This document shows, in pieces, positions 23,688 to 34,697 of a stretch of DNA of 64,000 nucleotides. The translations under genes were made by a program, and so were the position numbers. The notes beneath the pieces are model-generated. The model did not search any database. It was not told where the DNA came from and saw nothing but the letters and a program-made list of their open reading frames with translations. This DNA comes from Kalaharituber pfeilii. Lineage: Eukaryota > Ascomycota > Pezizomycetes > Pezizales > Pezizaceae. The stretch is from positions 1,550,001 to 1,614,000 of the forward strand of contig WHUZ01000001.1 in the NCBI GenBank assembly GCA_015179045.1, written 5' to 3'. Each line of letters begins with the position of its first letter. Within the stretch, counting starts at the first letter, position 1.

Positions 23688-25951
23688 CTACTGAACCCTC
23701 TTATTTCTCCTAAACTTCTCCCCTTTTTTTGGCCCATACGCCCTCCTCGCCTGCACCTTCTTATCCCTCGAGTGCAAGCCGGCACCCAACGTAATATCCA
23801 CCCGAGGGGGTGTCGAAAACCCAAACGCCTTGGCCACCTTCACCAGATCCAACTTATTTACATCAAACACGCTCCTCAACGAATGTGATGCATACGCCTG
23901 CAGATACGACTTGTATCCGTCTTTCGCCGACTTGTTCAAAAAGTAATTTTGGGAGATGAGTTTTTCGAGCTGGGATTGGATGTTTACGATTTTCTTGGAG
24001 GGAAAATCAAATTCTATGACAGGTATGCGGGATTGCCGGAGGTATGAAAGGAAGCCGAGTTCAGAGGGTTGGAGGAAGAGCAGGGAGCGTCCGGTAGCGT
24101 TGGCCCCGCGGGCAGTACGGCCCACACGGTGGATGTAGTCGCGAGGGTCGTCAGGAGGGTCGAATTGGACGATCCAGTCCACGGAGGGGATCTATAAGAG
24201 GTGTTGTTAGTTGGACGGCGTGGGATTGGGGAAGGAAAGGATATGGACTTACATCTAGCCCCCTCGCTGCAACATCCGTACAAATCAGCGTCCCGGACTT
24301 TGCATTACTAAACTCAAAGAAGGTATTCGTCCTCTTCTGCTGCTTCTGCTTCCCATGGAGGTCAAGCACCGGCAAGTCAATGTAATTAAGCAACTCTGAA
24401 TAATACTTGACGCAGGCACAGCTCGAAAAGAAAACAATGATTTTCTTATTCTGAAACCTCTTCAGGAATGAAAATAGGAGTAGGAAACGCAAATGGCTAT
24501 CACAGACAACGTATCCCTGCGTGAGGCCTTCGACTGTCGACGCCTCCTCACGATGGTGCACATTGATGTACAGCGGGCCTGGGCGCAGCGAGATGCGCGC
24601 CAGATCCTCGACTTTGGTCGTCTGGGTCGCGGAGAACAGCATGGTTTGCCGCTTGGTTGTCTCGGCATTCGGGAGAATCTTGATGATCTGGCGCATTTCG
24701 TCTTCGAACCCGATCTCGAGGATCCGGTCGGCCTCATCAATGATGAGGGCTCTGAGGTTCTTAAAGACAAAGCCTTTGGTGTTTTGCAGATGGTCGAGGA
24801 GACGTCCAGGGGTGGCTATGAGAAGGTTGATGCCTTTGCTGAGTTTGTCTTCTTCGGAACGCCGATTCGCACCGCCGATGACGATACCCAGGGTCTGACT
24901 GTGATGCGCCATGAGGTCACGGGCTACGCCGAAAATCTGTAGAGCAAGTTCGCGGGTCGGGGTGATCACCTGTGTAGGTGCACATCTTCAGTTAGCAACA
25001 GGAACTAGAGGCAACAATAAATCGTAATGTCGTGGGGTGAAAGATTCTCTCACAATTGCGCCTGTACCATTCCGCGGCTTGAACCGCAACGAAGCCAGCA
25101 TCTCAATCGCGGGTATCAGGAATGCGAGTGTCTTCCCTGACCCAGTCTTTGCAGCTCCAAGGACGTCCCTGCCTGCCAACAAGGGTGGAATGGTTTTGGC
25201 CTGGACTTCGGTCATTTTTGTAAAGCCCATCTCCGCAATTGCCTTGTTCAGCGCTGGGGACAGGTTTAGCTCAGTAAAGAGCGTCGGGTTGTCGCCGGTC
25301 ACAGGGAGCGAGAGGCCTGAAGCGGAGGGGATGTCGTTGGGTTCTATGGATGAGAACTGGACGGGGAGGTCTGTAGGGTCGCTGTTGGCATCGCTCATGT
25401 CTTCGTCCAAGTCGCCATCTGTGTCCTTGCCTGCTTCTTCAATGGAGGACTCTGGTTCATCTGACTCCTCTATATCTAAGCCCTGATTGTCTACCTCTTT
25501 ATCCTTACCCTCATCCTCCTCATCGACTTTCGCCTCTACCGACTTCCCCTTCTTGTCCTTGCGTTTCTCCGTTTCCATTTCGGCCTGTTTCTCCGCCTTC
25601 TCCTTCGTCTTGTCCTTCTCCTTCTTCTTATCCCTCTTCTTACCCTCCTTCACCTCGACTCCATCCCCTGCTGCCGCCTTTGCCTTCTTCAGCACCGGCT
25701 CCTGCACATCCCCCATCTCAATATCCTCATCCTTCTCCTCCTCCCATATTCCCATCTCCCTCTTCTCCCTCTCCTTCTCCTTCCTTGCCTTCACCTTCCC
25801 ATTCACACCCGCTCCTCCAGAAACTGCAGTAGCTGGTACATCTTCGGCTACCACAGTCGTCATCGCCTTCGTTGCACCATTAATCGTCGCAGAGCCTCCT
25901 CCACCATGTTTTCGCTTTCGCTTTTTTTGCAAGGCGCTCGGTGTTATCCAT
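23688..25951 (-). CDS. HAS1: HAS1, DEAD-box RNA helicase of ribosome biogenesis
   Basis: HAS1 (human DDX18) is a nucleolar ATP-dependent RNA helicase acting in both 40S and 60S assembly. The order of motifs is complete: a Lys/Glu-rich N-terminal domain, [20 protein letters not shown] (Q motif), [13 protein letters not shown] (I), PTRELALQ (Ia, across an intron at about 24970-25050), [22 protein letters not shown] (DEAD), SAT (III), TDVAARGLD (V) and HRVGRTARG (VI). The C-terminal DUF4217-like region ends in a basic tail. The start is a problem. The only nearby ATG (25951-25949) is out of frame with the protein; the two frames meet at a seven-base A-run (25922-25928, minus strand). With six A's the protein would begin [15 protein letters not shown]. 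No in-frame ATG lies between the upstream stop and this point. Confidence 0.93.
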
Positions 25952-28113
25952 TGTCGACCGGGTGTTATCTATTATCCTCTATGCAATATGGCTACCTCTA
26001 TATGTTAGCACCACCAAGATTCGCCGCTTCCTTTTTCGAGCTGTTGGCTTCTCTAGATAGTCAGATGCCAGAGGTTTATCGCAGTTGGGCTTTTTTTTTT
26101 TCCCCTACCCGTTAGTAAGTTGAAAATCTTGGAGACGCGCTAGCATTGATCTAGCTAATACTATGTTTGTAAACTAAAGGACAAGAAATACTCACCGCAT
26201 GCACAAGAAATCAACACTAGGCGTAGTACTGAGGACACTTGCTGAATTTGGAACACAAATCGAATTGGGCAGTCGAGAATACTTAGAGCTAGCAGAATGA
26301 TATGATATGAGCATGTGCTCGAATACTTCTCTACTAGGGGAAGATTATTGAAAGCCCCGCTGAATCTTTGGGGTACTAGTAATATATGCATTGATGCTAT
26401 GTTGGTGACTCCTAAAAACCAGACCGACATGTTCTTTCGCCGTTATGCCGGTTGTTTTAGAAGTCATCAGTCCGTGGGTGGAAAGGAACGTGATGTTTAA
26501 CAGGAGGATTTGTGACTACCACCATTGTACAGGTACTATCCTTTCGATCTGTGAAACTCCAGTACGAACCCGGCAACTCAAGTCAAAGGCCATAAGCTGC
26601 ATTAAAGTCAAAATTTTCGGATCATATATGATATTAGTAACTTAAGCTTCATTTCCCGTTGCCTCCCATTGGGGGTAGTAGGTAGCTAGCGCGGCCATAG
26701 GAGCTTGAATATCTCACCACCAAAGCTTCTTCTCCATTCCCCTCTCCTCTTCGCTTTCAATACACACGAGCACTGCATACTTAGGTTGAGAGCTAGCGGC
26801 TAGCACCTTCCATTTCCATTTCCAACATTCCAAGGCCGAGATTGTATAGACGGTGTCAATTTAACAGCAGAGACACTACAGTAACAGTTAGGGTTGAAAG
26901 ATGCACTCCATCCATTATGTACTGGCAGACGAGTACGGTAGGCCCAAGTTACTCTGCTCCCCATGCAGCCCCGACTGCAGCCACCGGCTTCGCTTGCATC
27001 GCCCTCCGTCCCTCCCTCGCTTGCCCTCGCGCAACTTCGACCAGCCGAAGCTCCAACTCAATCTTTATCTGCAGAATGAATCTCACACATTATCCTGTGG
27101 CCATTGAATTCTTACCCTACCGCAGTCATGCGAACGTAGCCTCTTCCCTATCCCCGCCCCGCAGCCCTATGAACTCCCGCTACCTGCTCCTCCCCCAAGA
27201 CTCAATCTCCATTCGGTTCTCGACGTACACATCGACTGTAACAGCTTCGCGCTTTAGCACCTTCACTTTGCTTCCCTCCACGCCTCTCCATGACGCTCTT
27301 TCCCAATCTACGTAGCTACAGAAAACCATTCGCATCAATATCCCAGCCCAATCTCTCTCGACAGTTCACAAGCCACTTAGATATCAGACTGCCCTCCTCT
27401 CTCCTATGCTCATCAGCTAAATCTCCTCTCCATCGCTCTTATCAAGGTCCAAAAGACAACACCCCAGAGCTCCCTGTGGCGAACGCTTCAACTATGTTAC
27501 CCTCAAGTCACTGCCCTAGCCTATCGCTCTATCCAAATTTATCCAGCTCCAAAATGCTTCTACTCAATCTCAACTATGTCTGACAAGTATCCACGGAGAC
27601 AGAACGAGCACTTTTCAGGCGGAGTTACAGTTGCAGCAGCTACGCGGACGTTACACAGGTATATAGGCATATAGGACTAATGTGTGCTTCTCAAGAGTCC
27701 GGGATAAATTTGAGAACCCGCTACTAACGGACCCATCTACTCACCAACCCACATACTCAGCTTCAGTTCACCATGATGAGGGAGGTCTGCAGCAGCGACT
27801 ATCACAATACCTGTCATTGTAACTGCCTTTCGTCCTATTGACTGCAACATCTGCCACTCTGCTCTACTAGTAGTATATACAGCCCCTACCACCTCCTGCC
27901 CACTTATCCTGAGTCTCCATAGTTAAGACTTGTTAGTGTGTTATGTTGTATATATCTTAATCATAGCCTCCACACCGACACTTATTCAGTATCTTCTGTA
28001 CCTACTCGTCGCTACACTCAGGATGACATGGAGGGGCTCCTTATGTGAAGATTTAACGTATTCAAAAAGTTCAGTTGCCACAAAATATTTAATGAACTCT
28101 TCCCATTTTAGCT

Positions 28114-28637
28114 TGAGAAAACCTTTAATATACCCTGCAGCAAAAGCAAAAACCTTTGAAATACCCATCATAACATTAAAATAGTAACAACACCATCTTG
28201 GGCATGGTTTCCTATCATAAGAGCAGCGATATATGCGTGTTCAGCAAGCACATCAGGTTCTAAGATACTGGCAATATACCTCTTGTTTTAACCTGTTCGA
28301 CATACTTCCACTCAGTTAGTGGTGAGCATTTGAGGAGAAGCCTAAGACAGAGCAGCCGGAGTAGTGAGCACGAGTAGGAGTGGTAACAGCTGGGGTTGAA
28401 CAGCAATAATCTGAATAGCAGGAATGAGCCAAATAGCTAGGGGCATATGCCGACCAAGTGGCAGCATTGCATATATGTCGAACGCGTTAAAACAAATAAG
28501 CATATTATGATACCCGTATCTCAACACCAGACGCTCTTGAAAAACCATGCCAAGGCGGTATTGTTACTACTTTGATGACATGATGGGAATTTCAAAAGTT
28601 TTTGCTTTTGCTGCAGGGTATATTAAAGGCTTTCTCA
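28114..28637. repeat. Diverged inverted repeat, arms ~97 bp, 328-bp spacer
   Basis: Arm 28114-28212 and arm 28541-28637 are reverse complements over about 97 bp with roughly a dozen differences, so about 88% identical by eye. The best-kept core reads GTTTTTGCTTTTGCTGCAGG on the minus strand for the first arm's frame. Most differences are transitions, as expected if repeat-induced point mutation has acted. The minus-strand reading of the left arm also gives a short open segment (AEHAYIAALMIGNHAQDG, then VVTILM), so the repeat may be a fragment of a repetitive coding gene or of a transposon. No terminal motif or target duplication is clear. Confidence 0.7.
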
Positions 28638-28695
28638 TTTTCAACGGCCCAACTCAAATCGGTGCGCTCTCCTTTGCCGCTGCAACGGTAGTCTA

Positions 28696-28770
28696 ACGCG
28701 AGCCAGCAGCTGGAACGCGTCCGCCACTTAAAGTGGTGTCTTGGCGTGTTTCTGCTTTGCCGGCAACGCG
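28696..28770. promoter_or_regulatory. Cluster of three MluI cell-cycle box (MCB) cores upstream of POL3
   Basis: A full palindromic ACGCGT lies at 28715-28720, with ACGCG cores at 28696-28700 and 28766-28770. That is three in 75 bp, about 180-250 bp before the POL3 ATG. MCB elements bind the MBF (Mbp1/Swi6-type) factor and drive G1/S expression of replication genes in fungi. The placement before a replicative polymerase makes a functional role plausible. It is inferred, not shown. Confidence 0.6.
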
Positions 28771-28947
28771 AGCTCCACCCCACCCATTACAGCATTTTAC
28801 GGAAATCTTTGGCCTGCTCAGCGAGGCAAGAACCGGCGCCTGCAGCTCGACTTTTACGCCGAAACGTCTCCAGAGATCAAAAATTATCCCAGTCGGCATA
28901 GAAGCACGGCTTTTTACGATTACGTACCGTTGTGAACATTCTTCTCC

Positions 28948-31900
28948 ATGATGCCGTCCACAACAGCACCGAAGCGAATCATTGAGAGAAATGGCGACAC
29001 AAATCTGGTCAAAAAGCGAAGGCTGGAGGCGAACGGAAATGGAGAAACAAGGGGAGACCGCATGGCGAAGCTGTCGCAGCCAAAGTCCTCATTTGAGGGT
29101 GACCTTGAGAGGTTGACGCAGGGGCTGACAGACTTGAAAGAGGGTGCGTATAGATGTACAACCTGCTTGAATTCCTGAATCGTCGGGGCTTACCAGTCGT
29201 AACGTAGTCAACGCCGAGAAGGACCAGAAATGGGAGAGACCACCTTTGACGGATTTCAATCCGCAAAAAAGCAGCCTGATTTTTCAACAAATTGATGCGG
29301 AGGAGGGAATATATCAGCACAAACCTGTTGTGCGGTTGTTTGGAGTGACAGAGGTGAATCTTGCGGAAGTTCCAATCTCGGCATCGCTAATATTCGTGTT
29401 TAGAACGGCAATTCCGTGCTGCTTCATGTCACAAATTTCAATCACTACCTCTATGTTGGCGCTCCAATTGGCTTCGAGCAATCCCATCTTGAACCCTATA
29501 AACAATTCTTGGAGCAAAAGCTAGCAAACCGAGAGACCGTCATCTCCTCCGTTGTTCTCTGCCAGCGAGAAAATCTTTACCATTATACAGGTGGTCAGAA
29601 ATCGCCATACATCAAAATTTCAGTTACTGACCCTAAATATATTTCTCGGGTTCGGACGATTCTTGAATCCGGGAATGGTAATTTTCGGAGTATGTACAAA
29701 ACCGATGACGGTATTGTGACATTCGATAACATACAATATGTGTTGAGGTTCATGGTCGACACCAAAATTACGGGGATGAGTTGGGTAGAGCTTCCGGCTG
29801 GTAAATATAGGGAGGTTTCTTCAAATGATCGAATATCGAATTGTCAAATCGAGGTGGCAGCACATTGGCGGGATCTAGTCGCTCTACCTGCGGAAGGGGA
29901 ATACTCGAAAATGGCACCGCTGCGGATATTGTCATTCGATATTGAGTGCGCCGGGCGAAAAGGTGTGTTCCCAGAACCGAATAAAGATCCAGTAATTCAG
30001 ATCGCAAATATGGTTACTCGGTATGGAGATACAAAGCCATTTGTGCGGAACGTATTCTGCCTGGATACCTGTTCTTTGATTGTGAACACTCAAATCTTTT
30101 CCTATGACGATGAGGGGAAAATGTTAATTGGGTGGCGAGACTTCATCAACACTGTTGATCCCGACGTTATCATCGGATACAACATTGCCAATTTTGATTT
30201 TCCGTTTCTTCTGGACAGGGCAAAATATCTCAAACTCCAGAACTTCCCTTACTGGACCAGACTCACACATATGAAATCAGAAGCAAAGGATTCCAGTTTC
30301 TCCAGCAAGCAAATGGGAAACAGAGATACAAAAGCTACTAATACCAACGGCCGCTTACAACTTGACCTTCTTCAGCTCATCCAGAGGGATTACCAGCTTC
30401 GAAGTTACACACTTAACTCGGTTTGCGCACATTTCCTAGCAGAGCAGAAGGAGGATGTGCACCATTCCATCATTACCGAGCTCTTTAACGGAACTCCGGA
30501 GTCTCGTCGTCGGCTAGCTGTTTACTGTCTCAAGGACGCCTACCTTCCCCAACGGTTGATGGACAAACTCATGTGTCTTGTCAACTACACTGAAATGGCC
30601 CGTGTGACTGGTGTGCCATTCAACTATCTTCTTGCACGTGGACAGCAGATCAAGTTCATTTCACAACTGTTCCGCAAAGCTGCGGAGCAGAGCTTGGTTA
30701 TTCCCAATCTCAAAACCGAGGGCTCAGAGGAGCAGTATGAGGGTGCAACTGTCATCGAGCCCACAAGGGGTTACTATAACGAACCCATTGCAACACTTGA
30801 TTTCGCGTCTTTATACCCATCGATCATGATGGCACATAATCTCTGCTATACGACCTTGTTGAAGAGAGAAACTGCAAACCGGCTAGGTCTCAAAAAGGAT
30901 ATAGACTACACCCAGACTCCAAATGGCGATCTGTTTGTGAAGTCTAGCGTGCGAAAAGGTTTATTGCCTATTATTTTTGAAGATCTGCTTGGCGCGAGAA
31001 AGCGTGCAAAGGACGATCTGAAGAAGGAGAAGGATCCGTTCCAGAAGGCGGTCCTCAATGGTCGACAGTTGGCACTAAAAATTAGTGCGAACTCTGTGTA
31101 CGGTATCACTGGTGCGACGGTTGGGAAGCTGCCCTGTTTGGCGATTGCAAGTAGTGTGACGAGCTACGGTCGTCAGATGATTGAGAGGACAAAGGAGGTT
31201 TGCAACTCTCTCCATTTGCACATAATTTAGTCCACTTTGACATTAATCTGACATCCCAACCATAGGAAGTCGAATCTCGATACACCCTCGCCAACGGATA
31301 CAGTCATGACGCCCAAGTCATATACGGCGATACCGACTCCGTCATGGTCAAATTCGGTCCCACAGATCTCCATACTGTTATGAAACTCGGTCAAGAGGCT
31401 GCCGACTACGTCTCTCAAAAGTTCATCAAGCCCATCAAGCTTGAGTTTGAGAAAGTTTATTTCCCGTACCTCCTTATCAACAAGAAACGTTATGCAGGAT
31501 TGTACTGGACAAACCCGATAAAGTACGACAAGATGGACTCTAAGGGTATCGAGACCGTGCGCAGAGATAACTGTCGGCTGGTACAGAACGTCATTGACAC
31601 AGTGCTGCGCAAGATCTTGATGGATCGAGATGTAGAAGGCGCACAGAATTATGTCAAGGATATGATCTCTGACTTGCTGCAGAACAAGATCGATATGTCT
31701 CAACTGGTGATCACCAAGGCTCTCAGTAAGTCCGACTATACTGCGAAACAAGCCCACACTGAGCTTGCGGAGCGCATGAGAAAAAGAGACGCGGGCTCGG
31801 CGCCGACACTGGGTGATCGTGTGGCGTATGTGATTGTGAAGGGGGCAGGGGGGGCAAAGAATTATGAGAAGAGTGAGGACCCGATTTATGTGCTGGAGAA

Positions 31901-32445
31901 CTCGGTGCCAATAGATACGAAGTATTATTTGGATAATCAGCTGGCGAAACCGTTGTCAAGGATTTTTGAGCCGATTTTGGGAGAGAGGAAGGCACAGTTA
32001 TTATGTAAGTAACTTCCGAGCCCTACCTTTCCGGAGTTTGAATGCATGTCCGGTGCTAACATTCCCCGCCACAGTAACTGGCGACCACACTCGCACCATC
32101 TCTGTCACAGCGCCCGCCGTTGGAGGTCTCATGAAATTCGCCAAGAAGACCGCTACCTGCATGGGCTGCAAGACTCCGCTTCCGAAGTCCTGTCCCTCCG
32201 CCGCTGTCTGTCCCAACTGCCTTCCTCGCGAACCTGAACTGTACCAAAAACAATTATCGAAAACATCGGAGTTGGAAGTGAGATTTGCAAGATTGTGGAC
32301 ACAGTGTCAGAGGTGTCAGGGGAGTATCCACTGTGAAGTGATTTGCTCGAGTAGGGATTGTCCGATCTTCTATATGAGGATGAAGGCGAGGAAGGATGTG
32401 GAGGAAGCAGGGAAGGAGTTGAGGAGGTTTGATGTGGGTTGGTAA
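28948..32445 (+). CDS. POL3: POL3, DNA polymerase delta catalytic subunit
   Basis: This is the lagging-strand replicative B-family polymerase with 3'-5' proofreading. Exons are 28948-29143, 29208-29353, 29404-31197, 31266-32004 and 32075-32445, giving 1,081 residues (yeast Pol3 has 1,097). The exonuclease motifs are FDIECAG (Exo I), [14 protein letters not shown] (Exo II) and YCLKDAYLP (Exo III). Polymerase motifs are [17 protein letters not shown] (A), the B region [26 protein letters not shown] (C) and KKRYAGLYW. The C-terminal exon holds CysA (CMGC...CPNC) and CysB (CQRC...C...C), the latter binding the Fe-S cluster that contacts the B subunit. All catalytic residues are present. Either of two adjacent ATGs (28948, 28951) may be used. 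Confidence 0.97.
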
Positions 32446-33645
32446 GGGGCGTACTGATAGGTCAAGAAGGGTGCTGAAGGGGCTTGGAAACTTTTTTTTC
32501 CCCCTCTGAGTTACATTGATTATTTTTTATTTTTAATTTTTTTTCTTTTGTACATTTTTGAAGTCGGTTCTATGATAGGGCTGTTTACTTGTTTACTTGC
32601 CCCCTTTGGTATCTAGGTCTTGTTATGAACTAGTATGTTACTAATGAATGGATGGATTGATGTATTATGAATAGAAGAGAATACCTGGAGTTACAAATCC
32701 TTCGAGAGCGGCCAATTGTCTACTTATTTGACTCGATGGACTCAAGCTCGGACGTTGATGCACCTCACGTGAGCTTTCGGAAAACTATAATTTCTACACT
32801 GATGCATATGCGGTAGAACACCTTTTAGGTGGGGTTCCTATCTCTAAATATGCAGCGGGCTGCAGAAGTTCATACTAGTATATCGCGTAAACTCGAATGA
32901 TGTATGATGTGCCTCGATTCACAGTACTTGCCTGGGCTCGGCCGTAGCAGACGGGACTGCAGAATTTAAATCTTCGGCTTTGCAAACTCGTCTCTTGAGC
33001 AACTAGGGGATAAACAGTGCGGCTAAGAATGTGTGCCATCAATGTTGAGCAGTTTTGTTGTATCATAAATACTACGTCGTAATTTACAAGGCAAGTTATA
33101 TCGTAGGGAATCCGATAGTCTGGTTCGAGACTGCGGGTGATCTACGCATGCTGGTAGCCATACGATCCCTGTGGTAACTCAAAGGGTATGATAGGTACAG
33201 TACTTCTCAACTAAGTAGGAGGGAAAGAGAAAATAGAATTGACTTACCCCGGTCCCAACTCCCAATTGATTGATCCCCGGTAGAATCTAAATTCTAAGAC
33301 CCAAATGATCATTGCTGGAACACAGTCAATCTTATTACTAGACAAAATCTCTTATTCTGCTCGGCTTGGGAATCGAACCGGAGCCCTCAGTTCTATACCT
33401 TTCTCGTAACCTTCATCACTTGGAGGCAGCAGACATATTTATTGTTTCACCGAAGTCTATAAATCGATTCACACCACGCCTTGAGGTAGTACCTCTGTGC
33501 TTCCCTTGCTTCGTGTGCCTGTTTGCTTGTTTAGCTACATAGGTCATCACTATGACACCTGATTTGGACAGGCTACGTGGCGCTGAGAGTTGAGTGACTA
33601 TTGTCCACTTCGAACTTGAAAATCGCCCGTTACCCTGAAATGCAC

Positions 33646-33689
<44 letters not shown>

Positions 33690-34076
33690 AACCGCGAGAC
33701 TAATGAATACCCATCGAATTGCTTTTGTACGGTAACTAATGCTAAAAACAGCGAAGTAAAATAAACGCCAGTTGTCTTTCCAGGTCTCCTTATAAATCGA
33801 CGATACGAACTCCAGTTCATAATGCCTAATGTTGCGGTATCTTCTTTGTTGAGATCCGTCATGTCGAAGTCCCGGCATGACATCCCACTGCTCAAGCTCA
33901 AGTCCTTGCAACTACTAATGATTTCCTCGTTCGAAGATCCTATGCTGCGGGCCGATATCTGGTCCCTGGTATATTTAATTCGCCCGAAATTCCTCTATCT
34001 CCACCCAATACCATCTCCCGCCCTGCATTCTTAAGGCCCAAAATGTTATTTACGGATTCAGAGATTTTACCCAAAC
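32446..34076. other. Intergenic between POL3 and ATG12
   Basis: About 1.6 kb. The first 130 bp are T-rich, as expected for a 3' untranslated region. A (CA)n microsatellite occupies about 33642-33687. Around 33367-33380 the minus strand carries a tRNA B-box-like GGTTCGATTCC, but the surrounding stems do not fold as a tRNA. No gene is supported. Confidence 0.5.
33642..33687. repeat. (CA)n dinucleotide microsatellite
   Basis: Alternating CA runs almost without interruption for about 46 bp, with one G replacing an A near the left end (CACACACGCACACA). The Cys/Val-rich reverse-strand open frames across it are artefacts of the repeat. Confidence 0.95.
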
Positions 34077-34697
34077 GCCACACTCTTACAATAATTCACC
34101 ACTAATTGATCATCAATCTTGAAGCACTATACGTTCCCATTAGCCTTCATCCCCCTCCATATTGAACCTGTGTATCCAAAATCCAAATTCATACTCACCC
34201 TCCACAACCCCCCACCTCAGCATCCAACCCGGAGCAAAACTCTGATTCACATAACACCACAGCCCCTCCCCCTTCATCGCCTCCCCTCCTCCCCCTCCTC
34301 CTCCCTCTCCTCCTACTCCCTCCCCACCAACCCCATCCATTCCCAGCTGCTTCCTCAAAAATGCAACTACCTTCCCAAACTTCGCCCCGCTACTAATCTT
34401 AAAAACCTGTCTCTTCAATATCGGTGCATTCCCAATACTCTTGAACCTAATTGTAACTTTATCCGTAGGCGGGGGTGGTGCAGTAGCGAGTGCTAGGGCG
34501 GTAGTGGCGTCAGCAGGGAGGGAGGTGAGGAGAAGGGAGGCGGTGAGGGGGATGGGGAGGACGGGGTCGGCGTCGGCGTCGGCGTCGGCGCCGGTTAAGG
34601 ACTGCTGATCGGTTCCGGGAGCGAAGGAGGATGAAAATTCAATGCCTGTTGGAATGGTGGGAGTGGAGGATTGTGGAGGGGGTGTCTGGGCGGACAT
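34077..34697 (-). CDS. ATG12: ATG12, ubiquitin-like autophagy protein (apparent frame breaks)
   Basis: ATG12 is conjugated through its C-terminal Gly to Atg5; the Atg12-Atg5-Atg16 complex acts as the E3 for Atg8 lipidation. The start is MSAQTPPPQ at 34697. After a disordered, Asp/Ala-rich N-terminus comes the ubiquitin-like fold (VTIRFKSIGNAPILKRQVFK, FGKVVAFLRKQLG). A Gly-rich insert and CYVNQSFAPG follow. After an intron (34127-34198, donor GTGAGT) the last exon encodes CFKIDDQLVVNYCKSVAFG then stop, giving the expected C-terminal Gly. Between SFAPG and CFK the conserved residues LDAEVGG and LWR are all present but in two other frames. One extra G in each of two G-runs (minus strand; plus C-runs at 34228-34230 and 34208-34213) would restore them. 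Sequence error is likely; a real defect is not excluded. Confidence 0.85.

Larger units (their letters stand above)
25952..28947. other. Gene-poor 3-kb region upstream of POL3
   Basis: No gene is supported here. The segment from about 26.8 to 27.6 kb is pyrimidine-rich on the plus strand and gives Ser/Pro/Leu-rich open frames that look compositional rather than coding. From 28114 to 28637 there is a diverged inverted repeat (separate entry). The last 260 bp form the POL3 promoter with three ACGCG cores. Confidence 0.5.

Noticed and set aside
25487..26008. Serine/Phe-rich 173-residue open frame on the plus strand
   Set aside because: It is antisense to the Lys/Glu-rich N-terminal region of HAS1, a typical shadow frame.
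26842..27583. Two overlapping Ser/Pro-rich proteins on the plus strand
   Set aside because: The sequence is pyrimidine-rich throughout, frames overlap without splice structure, and no family pattern is visible.
33340..33450. tRNA on the minus strand, suggested by GGTTCGATTCC (B-box) near 33370
   Set aside because: The T-stem flanking the loop pairs poorly, no A-box occurs at the right distance, and the acceptor arms do not match. At most it is a decayed relic.
33416..33911. Minus-strand frames with a Cys-Val repeat
   Set aside because: They are produced by the (CA)n microsatellite and have no protein-like flanks.
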